From Pseudomicrostroma phylloplanum (Eukaryota; Basidiomycota; Exobasidiomycetes; Microstromatales): 64,000 nucleotides of DNA. Positions within the stretch are counted from its first letter, which is position 1; every line of letters starts with the position of its first letter. Below, piece after piece: positions 32,701 through 43,700 of the stretch. The notes below the pieces were generated by a model, which was not told the DNA's origin, searched no databases, and worked only from the letters and a program-made list of their open reading frames with translations. The stretch covers positions 62,001 to 126,000 of the forward strand of contig BCHS01000011.1 of the NCBI GenBank assembly GCA_039545275.1, read 5' to 3'. The translations under genes and the position numbers were made by a program.

Positions 32701-33188
32701 ACTTCACAGACATCCTCACATCAGTCGAGTCCTACGCCCGACTAGTGCGCGGCCACCTCGACGCGCATCGAGCACAGGCGCCCTGCTTCTCCTCGTCTTC
32801 CTCTTCAACCTGCCTGGGCGCGGGCGTACTCGACTCTTCACCCTCGTACATCGCCCCCACCGGCCCCGCCACGGCGACGGGCACGGCTACGTCCACGGCT
32901 ACGGGTACGGTGATGAGCGCAAGGGCCAGCTCATCCTCCTCTTCCTCCTCGCACACCGCCGTCGACGGAGCCTCCGGCACTTCCGGCTCTGGCGCAGGCG
33001 CAGGCGCAGGTGCCGTGGGGAAGAATGAGAAGGAGGAAAATGCAGAGGCAGAAGCAGAGGGAGAGGTGTCGACCAAGCAGGCAGCGACAGCCACAGCTAC
33101 TTATGGGCTTGGAACTCATCCTGCTGCGGGCATGATCGAGGAGGTTTATTGGGGGGCGGTGCAGATGCGGTGTAGGATTGTGGGGTGA
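29748..33188 (+). CDS. Zn2Cys6 fungal-type transcription factor
   Basis: Exons 29748-30227, 30323-31285, 31379-31544, 31623-32594 and 32710-33188 give 1019 aa. The binuclear zinc cluster starts exon 2: CVNCRRSKVKC, then PCRRCIDIKLEC, giving six Cys in the CX2CX6CX8CX2CX6C arrangement. It follows a 160-aa His/Ser/Pro-rich N-terminus. A short helical stretch (WRESVDRRFSELMSKIDAI) after the cluster may dimerise. A Ser/Pro linker leads to a middle homology-like region with WLSGEEGNKLSKVARYWALAYL and RMRIWLESYIVD, then a Ser/Ala/Gly/Thr-rich tail. The layout recalls War1/Leu3-type activators. The regulated genes are unknown. An extra 78-nt intron at 32175-32252 is likely (GTGAGC, CTCAG) and would shorten the protein by 26 aa without changing frame. 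Confidence 0.87.
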
Positions 33189-33901
33189 GGATGAGGTGAG
33201 GTCGCGGGGCGTAGGCAGAGTGGAGTGGAAAGGAGACAAAGAAGCATGACGGCGCTCGGATCAGGATCGGGACCCCCTTTGTGTACATAATAGTAAATAC
33301 AGCCCAGTCTAGTCACTTTCTCCTTCCGCCGCCGCCGCCGCCGTTCGTGAGGCTGTGGTCCCTCTGGCTCTTTGGACAGCGCCAAGCTTCGGCTACAGGT
33401 CCAGGTGACGTCCTAGTCTTTCAGTACGGTACGGTACGGTATGGTACGGTACGGTACGGTACGGTACGATGGTAGCGCGCGGCGATCAATGGGAATGTAG
33501 CGCGGGCCCGGGCGCGGGCAGGCTTCGCTCACTCCTACTGGCCTATGATCAGATCAGATCATAGTCAGATGACCCCTCAAACAAGCAAACGAGATGGAAG
33601 GGCAGACGGACAAATGAATGGAAGGGAAAGGCGATGGGATTGCGTGCCGCGCGTGGCGTGCCTGGCCTGCTGGCCTGCTGGCCGACTGGTGCAATTCTGC
33701 CTGCTCCATCCTGGTTGTCCCCCACTGCTTGTCCCCCACTGCTTTTCCCCTGGCCCGCCCGCCTGCCACTCGGGGTCCAGGTGTACATGCATCCCCAGAC
33801 TTCACGCACGTTCGTGCTCGCCTAGCCTACACTTCAGCAGCTCCCTCCAGCTGTGCTTGTAATGTTCCTCGAGGTGCTAAAGCGAGGTCTCAATGGTACC
33901 A
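33189..33901. other. Convergent intergenic region with simple repeats
   Basis: It lies between the 3' ends of the Zn2Cys6 gene (+) and PEX3 (-). It holds a CCG run at about 33328-33343, the TACGG pentanucleotide array (33424-33470) and a short GATCA direct repeat near 33549. No gene is seen. Confidence 0.6.
33424..33470 (+). repeat. TACGG pentanucleotide microsatellite
   Basis: About nine tandem copies of TACGG, one altered to TATGG, lie in the convergent intergenic region. Such arrays often vary in copy number between strains. Confidence 0.9.
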
Positions 33902-36277
33902 CTAGAGACAGTCCCCTGTGAACGAGGTGTAGATGATGGCCGAAAAGGCCTGCAGGTCCTTGTTCGCCGCAATCGTCTCCACAACCTCATTCGGCAATGC
34001 GTCAAATGCAACCGTACCCCTGCTAGCCAGCAGCGGCAACACCGCTGCGAGCTTCAATCTTCTCCCAATGGTCCCACTAGGGTCATTGCGGATCTCAGCC
34101 TCCTGCTGCGCAGTGAGAATCTCGCTGAACCTGCCTGCCGACGCAGACGCAGAGCCAGAACCAGAGGCTGCGTGGGGCTCTTTGCTGCCACTCGAGGCTC
34201 CTAGCTGTGCCTCGTGTGGAAAGGGCGACGCAGCAGAGGGCGGAGAAGGGCTGAGCCCAAAGGGAGCTCTGAGCGCATCGAGGAGCTGTGTCTCGAAGCA
34301 GGCCTCGAGACATCGCCTGCTCACGTCCTGCGCGTCGGAGGATTCGAGGATGTCGCGCGTCTCGTCCAGGAGAGCACCGAGGGGAGGGTCTTGCTCCTCT
34401 AGTCCTGCGCCGTGCTTCTGCTCACCCCGGCCCTGGTTGCTTGGTAGGAGCCCAGCATTGCGCATTAGTGCCATGTCCCCCTCTGGTGTCGCAGGGAGAA
34501 GATAGGCGCGCAGCAGATCAAAGCGCGTCCGCCTTCGTCTCCTCCGCCTGCCGCTCGTGCTGCCTCGGCCATTTGTGGTGACAGAGAGGGTACCGCTGCC
34601 ACTCATGCTGCTGCTGCCTGCTTCGCTCTTGGCTTCCTCTGGGAGGGAGAAGCCGTTGGGCATGAGCGACTCAGCGCCTAGCGCCATGCTGCTGCCGGCA
34701 GAAGAGGCGAGGGTGTGCCCGCCTGGGAAGGTGTACGGACGGGCTGCTGCAGCGCTGGAGCCAGGAGAGGCGAGGCCATCCGCACCCTCACCGTCCCCTT
34801 CGTCGCCTTCGCTCTCGTAGTCGTACTCGATCCGCCGCCTGATGCGCCGCAGAATGGAAGTGAGCTCCTCGTGGCTCAGCTGCGTCTTGAGGGGCACACT
34901 GCTCATCACTTCCTCCACCTTCTCCCTCACTCGCTCTCCGAGATCCTTCCAGCCTTGATGAAGCAGGTACCATGAGAAGGTGAGGTATCGCTCTTCTGAC
35001 TCTGCCGAGATGCTCGAAGTATCGCCGGCGCTCTTCTCCGTCCCCTTGGCCTGCGACGAGCTGCCAGAGGCTTGAGTACCACTTGCACTCGCCCAGGCAT
35101 CTTCAAAGGGATCGCTCGCAAGTCTTCTCGCAGTCTCGGCCTGCTCAGCTTCTTCTGCTGCTTGCTTCACTCCAGCCAGATCCCTAAGATAGGCGTATCG
35201 TCCGAGCAAGTTGAGCTGCACGTGTGTCAATACGGAGAGGAGTGAGATTGCGTAGATGGCTGTGAGGGAGCGGGTGAAGGTGACGATCTTGAGCTGCTGC
35301 CAGAGAGCCGCCTTGCGCTTGCGGTCCAGGGCGAGCTGCTGCTGGCGCTGAGTTTCGGCGAGGGCAATGGCTTCCGGGTCCTCTGTTGGCTGGGAAACGC
35401 TTTCTTGTACGTCTTCCTGCTGCTGAGCCTCTGCCGAACTGCTGGGTTGCAAAGAGTCTGTCGCCTCGGCTTCCTTTGGAGCGTCTGATGTGCCTTCCAT
35501 CGCTCCATTGACCTGACCTTCGCTGCCCGCCGCATTACCATCCACTCCCTCGGCATGACCGTTTGTTGCAGGGCCCGCACCCGCTTGTCCATCTCCCTTG
35601 CTGGCAACCGCTGCGCTTCCTTCCTGCTCGCCGTTGATCGTCGCATGGGGTGCGATCGGCTCCGGGCGAGGTTCCGAGATGGCGTCGAGTGCAGAGGGGG
35701 CGGGCTCGAGTGAGCTCGGTTCCCTTTCTGATGTCGCTTTCCAGGACTGAGCGAACCCCAAGGGTGGTTGCGCTCGGAGGGGCTCATCAGCTTGCGGAGC
35801 CTTCGGTTGGTCCGCTTCCTTTGGCTCAGGCTTCATGTCGGCGGCAGCGGCAGAGGCGGCTGCTGCTTCTCCCTCCCGCTGCTGTACAGGATCTGTCTTG
35901 CCTACTGACGCTGACACGGCGGCAGGCTGCGGCGCCTCTTTGCCGACGCTCTTGAGCTCCCTGGTGATTGCGTCCACATCCATGACCTTGTCCATCTCCG
36001 CCTTGAGACTGGGCAGCAAGGCGAGGACGGTAAAGTCTACATCCTGCTGATTCCTCTCGAAGCGCTGTTTGAGGCCTTCTTTTGACGTGGACTCTGCATT
36101 GATTCTGTTGTGGATGGATAGGAGCTTGGAGAGGAGTACGGTGGTGAGGAGGTAGGACGAGGTGAGGAAGGTGAATGTGAAGAGGATTGGTCGCGGCACT
36201 CGGCTGAGGTACGACGAGGCGCGACCCAGGATTGAGGAGCCGAGCACTGGGCGATTGCGATTCATTGAGGAGGCCAT
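33902..36277 (-). CDS. PEX3: Peroxin-3, peroxisomal membrane biogenesis protein
   Basis: Single exon, 791 aa. Pex3 anchors Pex19 at the peroxisomal membrane and is needed for membrane-protein import. The N-terminus has basic residues followed by a membrane segment (PRPILFTFTFLTSSYLL, about 28-50). Then comes the diagnostic LKQRFERNQQDVDFTVLALLPSL. A long acidic Ala/Gln/Pro-rich insertion (about 110-285) interrupts the usual layout before LWQQLKIVTFTRSLTAIYAISLLSVLTHVQLNLLGRYAYL, of which TRSLTAIYA and QLNLLGRYAYL are typical. YLTFSWYLLHQGWKDL follows, and later blocks carry LDETRDILES and ALPNEVVETIAANKDLQAFSAIIYTS. Typical Pex3 is 370-550 aa, so the extra length is in low-complexity inserts, not in a second domain. 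The ATG at 36277 gives the best N-terminus. Confidence 0.93.
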   Translation of the reverse strand: MASSMNRNRPVLGSSILGRASSYLSRVPRPILFTFTFLTSSYLLTTVLLSKLLSIHNRINAESTSKEGLKQRFERNQQDVDFTVLALLPSLKAEMDKVMDVDAITRELKSVGKEAPQPAAVSASVGKTDPVQQREGEAAAASAAAADMKPEPKEADQPKAPQADEPLRAQPPLGFAQSWKATSEREPSSLEPAPSALDAISEPRPEPIAPHATINGEQEGSAAVASKGDGQAGAGPATNGHAEGVDGNAAGSEGQVNGAMEGTSDAPKEAEATDSLQPSSSAEAQQQEDVQESVSQPTEDPEAIALAETQRQQQLALDRKRKAALWQQLKIVTFTRSLTAIYAISLLSVLTHVQLNLLGRYAYLRDLAGVKQAAEEAEQAETARRLASDPFEDAWASASGTQASGSSSQAKGTEKSAGDTSSISAESEERYLTFSWYLLHQGWKDLGERVREKVEEVMSSVPLKTQLSHEELTSILRRIRRRIEYDYESEGDEGDGEGADGLASPGSSAAAARPYTFPGGHTLASSAGSSMALGAESLMPNGFSLPEEAKSEAGSSSMSGSGTLSVTTNGRGSTSGRRRRRRRTRFDLLRAYLLPATPEGDMALMRNAGLLPSNQGRGEQKHGAGLEEQDPPLGALLDETRDILESSDAQDVSRRCLEACFETQLLDALRAPFGLSPSPPSAASPFPHEAQLGASSGSKEPHAASGSGSASASAGRFSEILTAQQEAEIRNDPSGTIGRRLKLAAVLPLLASRGTVAFDALPNEVVETIAANKDLQAFSAIIYTSFTGDCL

Positions 36278-36981
36278 GGCTGGCTGGTCCTTGTGAGAAG
36301 GACTGGTTGCGGTGCTGACGAGTCCTTCGGTACCGCGGCGAGTGAGATGAGTATTGGTGCGGCGCGTATTGCGGTGTGGCCCCCCCTTGGCCGGTAGTGT
36401 GGACTTAGCCGAAATGAGGGCGTGGGCGGATCGGAAGGAAGGGAGCTGGACCGGTCGTGCCGCGGGCCAAGTGAGGACGTGGTTCCGATGCGGACGGCCT
36501 GGTTGGCTGGCTGGCTGAGTGGCTGGGTGGCCTGGCCTTGGCTGGCGCTGGCATCGAGGCGCGTTTTAGGTGCGCCACGCAGGAACAACACATTTGCCTG
36601 GCGGCCAGTGGAAGCGGTGCGTGCGGTACGAGGTTGGCTTGGTACCTTAATCACCATATCCTTCCTTCTTCTCGCTCATCGCTTCCGCACGTCGCACCGT
36701 CGTCGTTGCTGTAGAACGTACATCATCCTCGTCATCTCCCGTCGGTATCTTCAACATCTCCCCTCTGGCCTCCTTCAGTCTCCTCTCCGCATCGCACTCA
36801 CTTCCCTCACAACGCAACACACAGGTACCGCCCGCACTGCAACGACAACAACGCTGACTCCACGCTTTCGAGATCAACCAGGCACTCACTGAACCCCAGA
36901 GCCTCTCAAGCCCACACTCTCGTACTCCGTCTTCTTGCGCTGGCGCTCCTCTGATCCTCACTCGCCTGCCGCACCGCCAAG
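36278..36981. other. Divergent promoter region PEX3 / PMT1
   Basis: About 700 bp lie between divergent ATGs. Imperfect TGGCTGGC-like repeats occur near 36500-36545. The last 200 bp before the PMT gene are C/T-rich leader. No gene is seen. Confidence 0.55.
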
Positions 36982-39977
36982 ATGGCGCCCAGCATTCGCA
37001 CTCGCAACAATGCTGCCGCCGCACCGTCACCACCGCCGGCCCCTGCCGACAGCGCACCACGCTATTCATCCTACAGCAAGCCTAGCAACCTCTCTGGCCG
37101 CTCTGTATCCCCCAAGCCTGTCAAGAGGCAACCTGGCCAGCCGTTTGTAGGCAAGTCTCCCACCTCCATCGCCTCGCAGTTTGTGCCTCTTGCCGGCCTC
37201 ACCATCCTCGCCCTCGTCGTCAGGCTATGGAAGATCGGCCAGCCTTCCAGTGTCGTCTTCGATGAAGTCCACTTCGGTGGCTTCGCTTCCAAGTACATCA
37301 ACCGCAAGTTCTTCATGGACGTTCACCCGCCCCTAGCAAAGCTCCTCATCGCAGGCACCGCTCACCTCTTCAACTTTGATGGCAAGTTCGACTTCAAGGA
37401 CATTGCCAGCGAGTTCCTCATCGGAGACCATCAACCGGTCCCCTACGTAGCCATGCGACTTCTCCCGGCTTTCCTCGGTGTAGCTCTCATCCCGCTCTGC
37501 TACCTCACTCTCCGCGCCCTCTCCATGCGTGGGACAACCGCCACGGTCGGCTCGGTGTTGCTCCTCTTTGACAACGCCATGGCAACACAGTCGCGCCTGA
37601 TCCTCCTCGACTCCTTCCTCGTATTCTTCACCGCTTCCACAGTCTTCTGCTGGATCGAATTCTGCAACACTGAGAGGCGTCGCGCATTCACTCTCAACTG
37701 GTGGGCCTGGCTCGCCTCGACTGGGTTCTTCCTCGGCTGCGTCGTATCCACAAAGTGGGTGGGGCTCTTCACCATCGCCAGCATTGGAGTGGCCACTATC
37801 AGCCAGCTCTGGAACCACCTCGGCAACATTCACCTCCCAATGTCCATCCTCTGGAAGCACTTCATCGCACGAGGAGCCTGCCTGATTGGTATCCCCATGG
37901 TTGTCTACCTCGCCACCTTTGCTGTACACTTGGGCGTCCTCAACCACTCTGGCGATGGAGATGCCTTCATGTCCTCGGCCTTCCAACACACCCTCGTGGG
38001 TCACGGCATGCCAGACACTTTCGCCGATGTCGCCTTGGGCTCCACCATCACGCTCCGCCATCTCAACACTCAGGGAGGTCTTCTGCACTCACACTCTCAC
38101 AACTACCCTGCCGGATCGGGTCAGCAACAGATTACTCTCTACCCTCACATCGATGAGAACAACGAATGGCTCGTGCTGGCTGCGCCAGGACCTGATGATC
38201 CCCCTACGCCCGTCGACGAGAAGGGTGTTCCGCTCACCACGGACGGACCTCACGAAGTGGAGAAGTACAAGAGCAAGAAGGTACAGGCACTCCTCGATGG
38301 AATGGAGATCCGACTGGTACACCGAAAGACGGACAAGCGCCTCCACTCGCACGAGCCCCACCGCCCCCCGGTCACCGAGTCTGACTTCCAGAACGAAGTC
38401 ACCGCGTACGGCTTCCCAGGCTTTGCCGGCGACGCCAATGACAATTGGAAGGTCGAAATCGAATATGCCACGGGTGGAGACTCGCAGGCCTCTGACAGGG
38501 TCCGATCGCTGCGGACCATCTTCCGTCTGAAGCACACTCTCACTGGCTGCTACCTGTTCAGTCACAAGATTGCTCTCCCTGACTGGGGTTTCGGACAGCA
38601 GGAGGTGACCTGCAACAAGTCGCCCACAAAGCCAAATTCGCTGTGGTACGTTGAGACTTCCACTCACCCTCGTCTGTCCATGCATGGAGACAAGAGCCTG
38701 AGCGTAGACGAGGAAGGTGATGCCGACGAATACGCTGCCAACCCAGCTCAGACGATCAACTATATCCGACCTACCTTCTTGCACCGCTTCTGGGAGCTGC
38801 AAAAGGTCATGTGGGAGACCAATGCTGGTCTGACGGAGCGACACTCTTACGACTCGCGGCCCTCGACCTGGCCGACGATGAAGAGGGGTATCAACTTCTG
38901 GTCAAAGGACCATCGACAGGTGTACCTCATCGGAAATCCCATCGTCTGGTGGGGCAGTACGGTCGCTGTCCTCGTCTACGTTGGAACCAGGGCTCTCCTG
39001 ATGTTGCGAGCCAAGAGGGGAGCTCAGGACTACCTGGACTCGACGATTGTCTTCTACGACAGGACTGCCTCCTTCCTCTTCATCTCCTACTCGCTCCACT
39101 TCTTCCCCTTCTTCCTCATGTCCCGCCAACTCTTCATCCACCACTATCTCCCGGCACTCTACTTTGCCGTCCTCCTCCTGGCACTCCTCTTTGACCTGCT
39201 CACCGCTGGACTACGACCCCGCTTCAGGCTGGCTGCTGCCACTGCTTTGCTGCTCGTCGTCGTGTGGGGCTATTCTGAGTTCTCTGCACTGACCTACGCA
39301 GGTGAATGGACCTCCAGGAGCTGTGAGAGGGCACGATGGCTCAAGACTTGGGACTTCAACTGCAGAGAGGTAAGTTCCAGCGACTGCCGGATGGAGAGCG
39401 TTCACCCCGATCGTACCTTGCTGACCAGTTTCTCTTCCCCTTGCAGTTCCCCGCTTCGGTCTCGGAGTACTCTACCCTCCCCCCCGGCATCCAGACGATC
39501 CCCTTCACCCCTCCGGTGGGTGCCATCCAGGCCACTCCTTCTTCGGGTCTGGACATTGGCGCTCCTCAACCCGTGGGCCACGCATTCGAAGAGGTGCCCA
39601 AAGTCGCCGCCGAGTCGCCCCTGGGCGGGGAAGCAGCTCCCCCTTCTGAGCCCATTGCCGAGGCTGCTCCTGCCCCCGTGGAAGCTGCACACGTCGAAGC
39701 GCCAGCTGATGGAGCCGCCGGAGTCGTTGCCGATGCTGATGCTAGCGCCGCTGCTGCCGCACCCAAGGCAGACGACCCCTTTGCGGACTTGTTCGCTTCG
39801 ATTCAAACCATCTTCCAGCCTGGAGACGGACAGGTGGAGCATCATGATCCTACCCCTTCTTCTCCCTCTGGGTCGGAGGGAGGAGCGGCACAGCATACTA
39901 TTTCCCCCGAGGGTTTGGACCAGGATCATGTCGAGGAGATGGTACTTGGCGGGACGGCTGTGTTGGCGCAGCCTTGA
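36982..39977 (+). CDS. PMT1: Dolichyl-phosphate-mannose--protein mannosyltransferase, PMT1 family
   Basis: Exons 36982-39369 and 39447-39977 give 972 aa. It transfers mannose from dolichyl-phosphate-mannose to Ser/Thr of secretory proteins in the ER membrane. FDEVHFGGFASKYI with the catalytic Asp-Glu pair and FFMDVHPPLAKLL in the first luminal loop are PMT1-type (PMT2 types differ here). The MIR domain follows about residues 345-560 (GGLLHSHSHNYPAGSGQQQ, EIRLVHRKTDKRLHSHE, FRLKHTLTGCYLFSHK). Several C-terminal membrane segments include YFAVLLLALLFDLLTAGL. The GEWTSRSCERARWLKTWDFNC block usually lies close to the end of PMTs; here about 175 Ala/Pro/acidic residues follow, an unusual extension. 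Ignoring the intron would put the stop at 39996 in another frame with a basic, implausible tail. Confidence 0.94.
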
Positions 39978-40771
39978 GCGAGGGAGGAAGAGATAGAGTG
40001 GACAGCAGAGGCTCTCTACGGGCCTAGGCAGGCATCGTCGGGCAGAGGTGTCAGGTCTGGAATCAGGTGGCTCAGGGTGAAAGTGAGACGGACTGCATGG
40101 GATCCCTGGCAGAGGGAAGCCGTAGGAACGGCGCTTCTCAAGGGTCAGAAAGGGACGTGGTTCTTCTCCTCCTCCTCCTTTGGGCTCTCTCATTCCCCCA
40201 TCTCCATCTCAAACGTGTACACTTTCTCTATGGAATTCTGTTCTTCCCCGGCTGTACGCTTGCACTTGCACCTGTCTTTTGCCTGCTTCAGTACGGTACA
40301 AAATCGATCGAATGAACGAAGGAGCACGACTGGACCGGGAGGGACGAGTGTGCGGCTGCTCCCAGTCAATCTTCAGTCTACAGTAGCACTAGCCTGTGTC
40401 AGTGGGCCCTGCATCATCCCACCCTCAACCTCAACCTCACCCGCTCACCCGCTCCGCATCCGACGCTCATGCTCACGCTCACGGCTCAACGCCACGCCGC
40501 GATCTGTGCCCCGAGCCAATTTAGTTTAGTTGAAGGCTTCGCGCTCCGCTGAGTTCAGACTCCGCTTTCCGTGACGCGGTGGGACGATGAGCGACAACCC
40601 GCCGCTAAGAGTTGAGTGAAGGTTGAAGGTTGTCCTAGTTCGTGCTGACTATTCGTTGTACAGACGTACGTACATAGTCTACCTGTTGATTGGAGGTGTA
40701 CTGAGGGCTGAACACCGCACCTTCTCCTCACCTGCATACCTACCACTTGTCCTCAAGTCGAAGCGCGCAGG
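39978..40771. other. Intergenic region upstream of the muskelin gene
   Basis: About 800 bp hold the PMT1 3' end and the muskelin promoter. Short direct repeats are CTCACCCGCTC (40437-40453 area) and ACGTACGTAC near 40665. No gene or RNA is seen. Confidence 0.5.
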
Positions 40772-43700
40772 ATGTCCTCCTACTCCTCTTCCTCTTTCCT
40801 CCAGGCGGGGCACAGCTCGCCCCTCCGACACGCTCTCAAGCCCTCCCACTACCACGGCCAAGGTCAAGAACAAGGGCAGAGTGATCCTTTCTCTTCCTCC
40901 TCGACACACCTACGAGCCAATCCCAACGGCAGCGGCAGCGGTAGCGGTAGCTCCGGCTCAAGCTCCCGCCTCAATAGCAACAGCAGCACCACTACCACCA
41001 CCTCCGACCTGATCTCGGCTCACCCTGCCACAACGCTCACCTATAGCATCGCCTCTGTCAGTTCCTACTCGGCGTCGTATGCACCGCAGAATATACTCGT
41101 TGACCGGCCGATGGACCTTGCGAGTAGGTGGAGCGGAGCAAGCGTCAGTGCTGTGCCTCCTTCTGGAGGTGGAGGGGGAGGAGCAGCTGGGGGAGCAGGG
41201 GGAGCAGGGGGATTGGGAGCGGGGCCGGGAGCGGGAGGTAGAGGAGGTTTGAATTTGGGAGTTGGAGCGACAGCGACGAGTGGGAGCGGGAGTGGGAGTG
41301 GGAAGCAGTACGTCGTTTTGAAGCTGGAGGAGATGGCCGTCGTTAGTGAGTATGCTCGCCCTGCCCTGACCCCTCTAACACTCTGCTCTCAAAAGCCATG
41401 GACCACTCATCACCCCTCCCCCTCCCTCGCTTCCCTCCCCATGCCGCTCTACAGAGTCCATCTACTTTGGCAAATACAAGGAGCCGCACCCCTGCAATCT
41501 CAAGGACTTCAAAGTCTACGGCTACTGTGGTCCTTCCTCTGATCCAGACCCCGATCCCAATAGTGGACTGTGGACAAAGTTGTTGAGGGCGGGATTGAGG
41601 GATAATGGTGTGCCAGAGGAGTTTGCGCTCGATTGGAAGGATGGGAGTGGATTGGTGAGTGCTCGGGTAGACGACCGGGCAGGATGTCGAGAGAATGTCA
41701 GGAGGAATGAGCTGCTCGCTGACCCGTCCTGTCTCTTCCGCCGGCCAGCCGCTTCCGCTGAGGTATATCAAGGTGGTTCCACTGGCGGCCCATTCGCCGA
41801 GATATAATCTGTCGATATGGCACATTGCCCTCAAGGGTGTTTCGGACAAAGCGCTGATCAGCCAGGTCGCGCAAGAGTATGATGAGGTGCGTACAAACGG
41901 AGATGTTCTTATAGTAGACGTCTGCACTAGCTCGAGAACTCACGCTCCGACCTTCACCACTCTTACCACAGCAATGCGAGAGCAATACGATGAGGCTCAT
42001 TCTCAAGCATCTTCGAGCACGAGGCCATCACTCGGCTTACCAAGCACTCCTCGCCTCTTCCAAGCTAGACGGCAAAACGAACTACTCGGGGCCGAGCAGC
42101 TCCGGCTCTAACCGACCCTCTAGACGGCCCTTTGAGCATCCCTTGGTGACACAGCTCTACGAAGCCATCATGCGCGGCGATTGGGACGGTGCAGAGAGAT
42201 GCTTAGACGCTGCAGCCGGCCTCACTGGGGAAGGGTCGAGCGATGACATTGGCGAGGCGACCAGTAACAGTCTCTTTGCCGCCTTTGTCTCCAAGTGTTC
42301 TCAACAGGCCGAGTGGAGCAGGCTGCTCGGCACGGACCTCAATGGGGAAGTGCCCAGCGCTCGAGGTGGGCATCAACTCGTGCTGGATACCGTCAAGGGC
42401 ACCGCTTACCTCTTCGGAGGCTGGGACGGTCAGGTCGACCTCAACGATCTCTGGATCTACTACATCGAGGAGAGTAGATGGAGGTGCATCAGCAGAGACA
42501 CCACAGAGCAAGGTGGGCCCAGCCCGAGGAGCTGTCACCGGATGGCATTCGATGGAAGGTCCGGTATCATCTATGTTCTGGGACGATACGTCGACTATGA
42601 GAAGCAGCAGCAACAGAGGGGCAACAGGTCCGAGGTGATTGATGCTGGCGCCCGCAGCCCACTGGCTACAGGCACTACACCACGAGCAGGCGCTGCTGCG
42701 ACGCCGGGCAGGATTGCTCGAGATGCGCCAGGCTTGAGTGCATCGGACCCGTCAGCAACGAGGGCCGCGACGCTGAGTCCCAACCTAGCAGCAGCTTCAC
42801 CTCGAGATCAAGGCGCTCGTCCTCCCTCTTCTCCTCGTCCTGCAGAGGCCGCATCTGCACCGCACACTTCAGACTTCTTCCGTTTCTCCACGCGCAGCGA
42901 GCGTTGGGATCGTCTCTCGTCGAACACTGCCCTCGATGGAGGTCCGAAGCTAATCTTTGACCATCAGATGGTCGTGGATGAGGAGAGCCAGATGATGTAC
43001 GTCTTTGGTGGGCGAGTGGTGCACTGGGATCCTGCGCAAGTGCAGCTGTCGGGCATGTGGTCCTACGACTGTATCCAGCGCACTTGGACTTTCCTATTCG
43101 ACGACGACACGCGCACTGGAGGCAAGATCCTCAGTCGGGCAGGACACTCTATGCTGCTCGACACTGGCTCGAGGGGCGGGAATGGCGATGGCAAGCGACA
43201 GCTGTGGATCCTCGCAGGTCAGAGGGCCGATTCCTACCTCGCGGACATGTACACCTACAACCTCTCCTCTGGAGCAGTGCGGCAGGTCGCAAGGGACTAC
43301 AGTCACGGTGGAGCGGGTCCCGAGGGAGGCTTCACCCAGAGGGCGTCCATCGACTCTGTGAAGCGGGAGATTCACCTCTACAGCGGCATCGTGCGGCGTA
43401 CCAAGCAGTCTGAGAGCGGACCTCGCAGCGCATTCTGGATCTACAGCATCGAGCGCGACGAGTGGCAACAGGTCTGGAAGGGCGGAGCCAGCACCTCATT
43501 GCCTGCAGAGGAAGACGAAGACGAAGAAGAGGAAGACACGTATGACGCGGATCGAGGTGAAGAGGCGGAAGAGGCGGCTGATCGTCTAAGCAAGGCAACG
43601 GTGACTGCCGGTCCCGGCTCCTCATCTCTCAAGAAGCCCAAGCTTCGAGAGCCACAACCGCGCTACGCCTCTCAGCTCATCTTCGACGCCAAGTCCGAGA

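Noticed and set aside
37333..38844. Two long minus-strand frames opposite PMT1
   Set aside because: They are shadows of the PMT1 exon without start, splice or family evidence.
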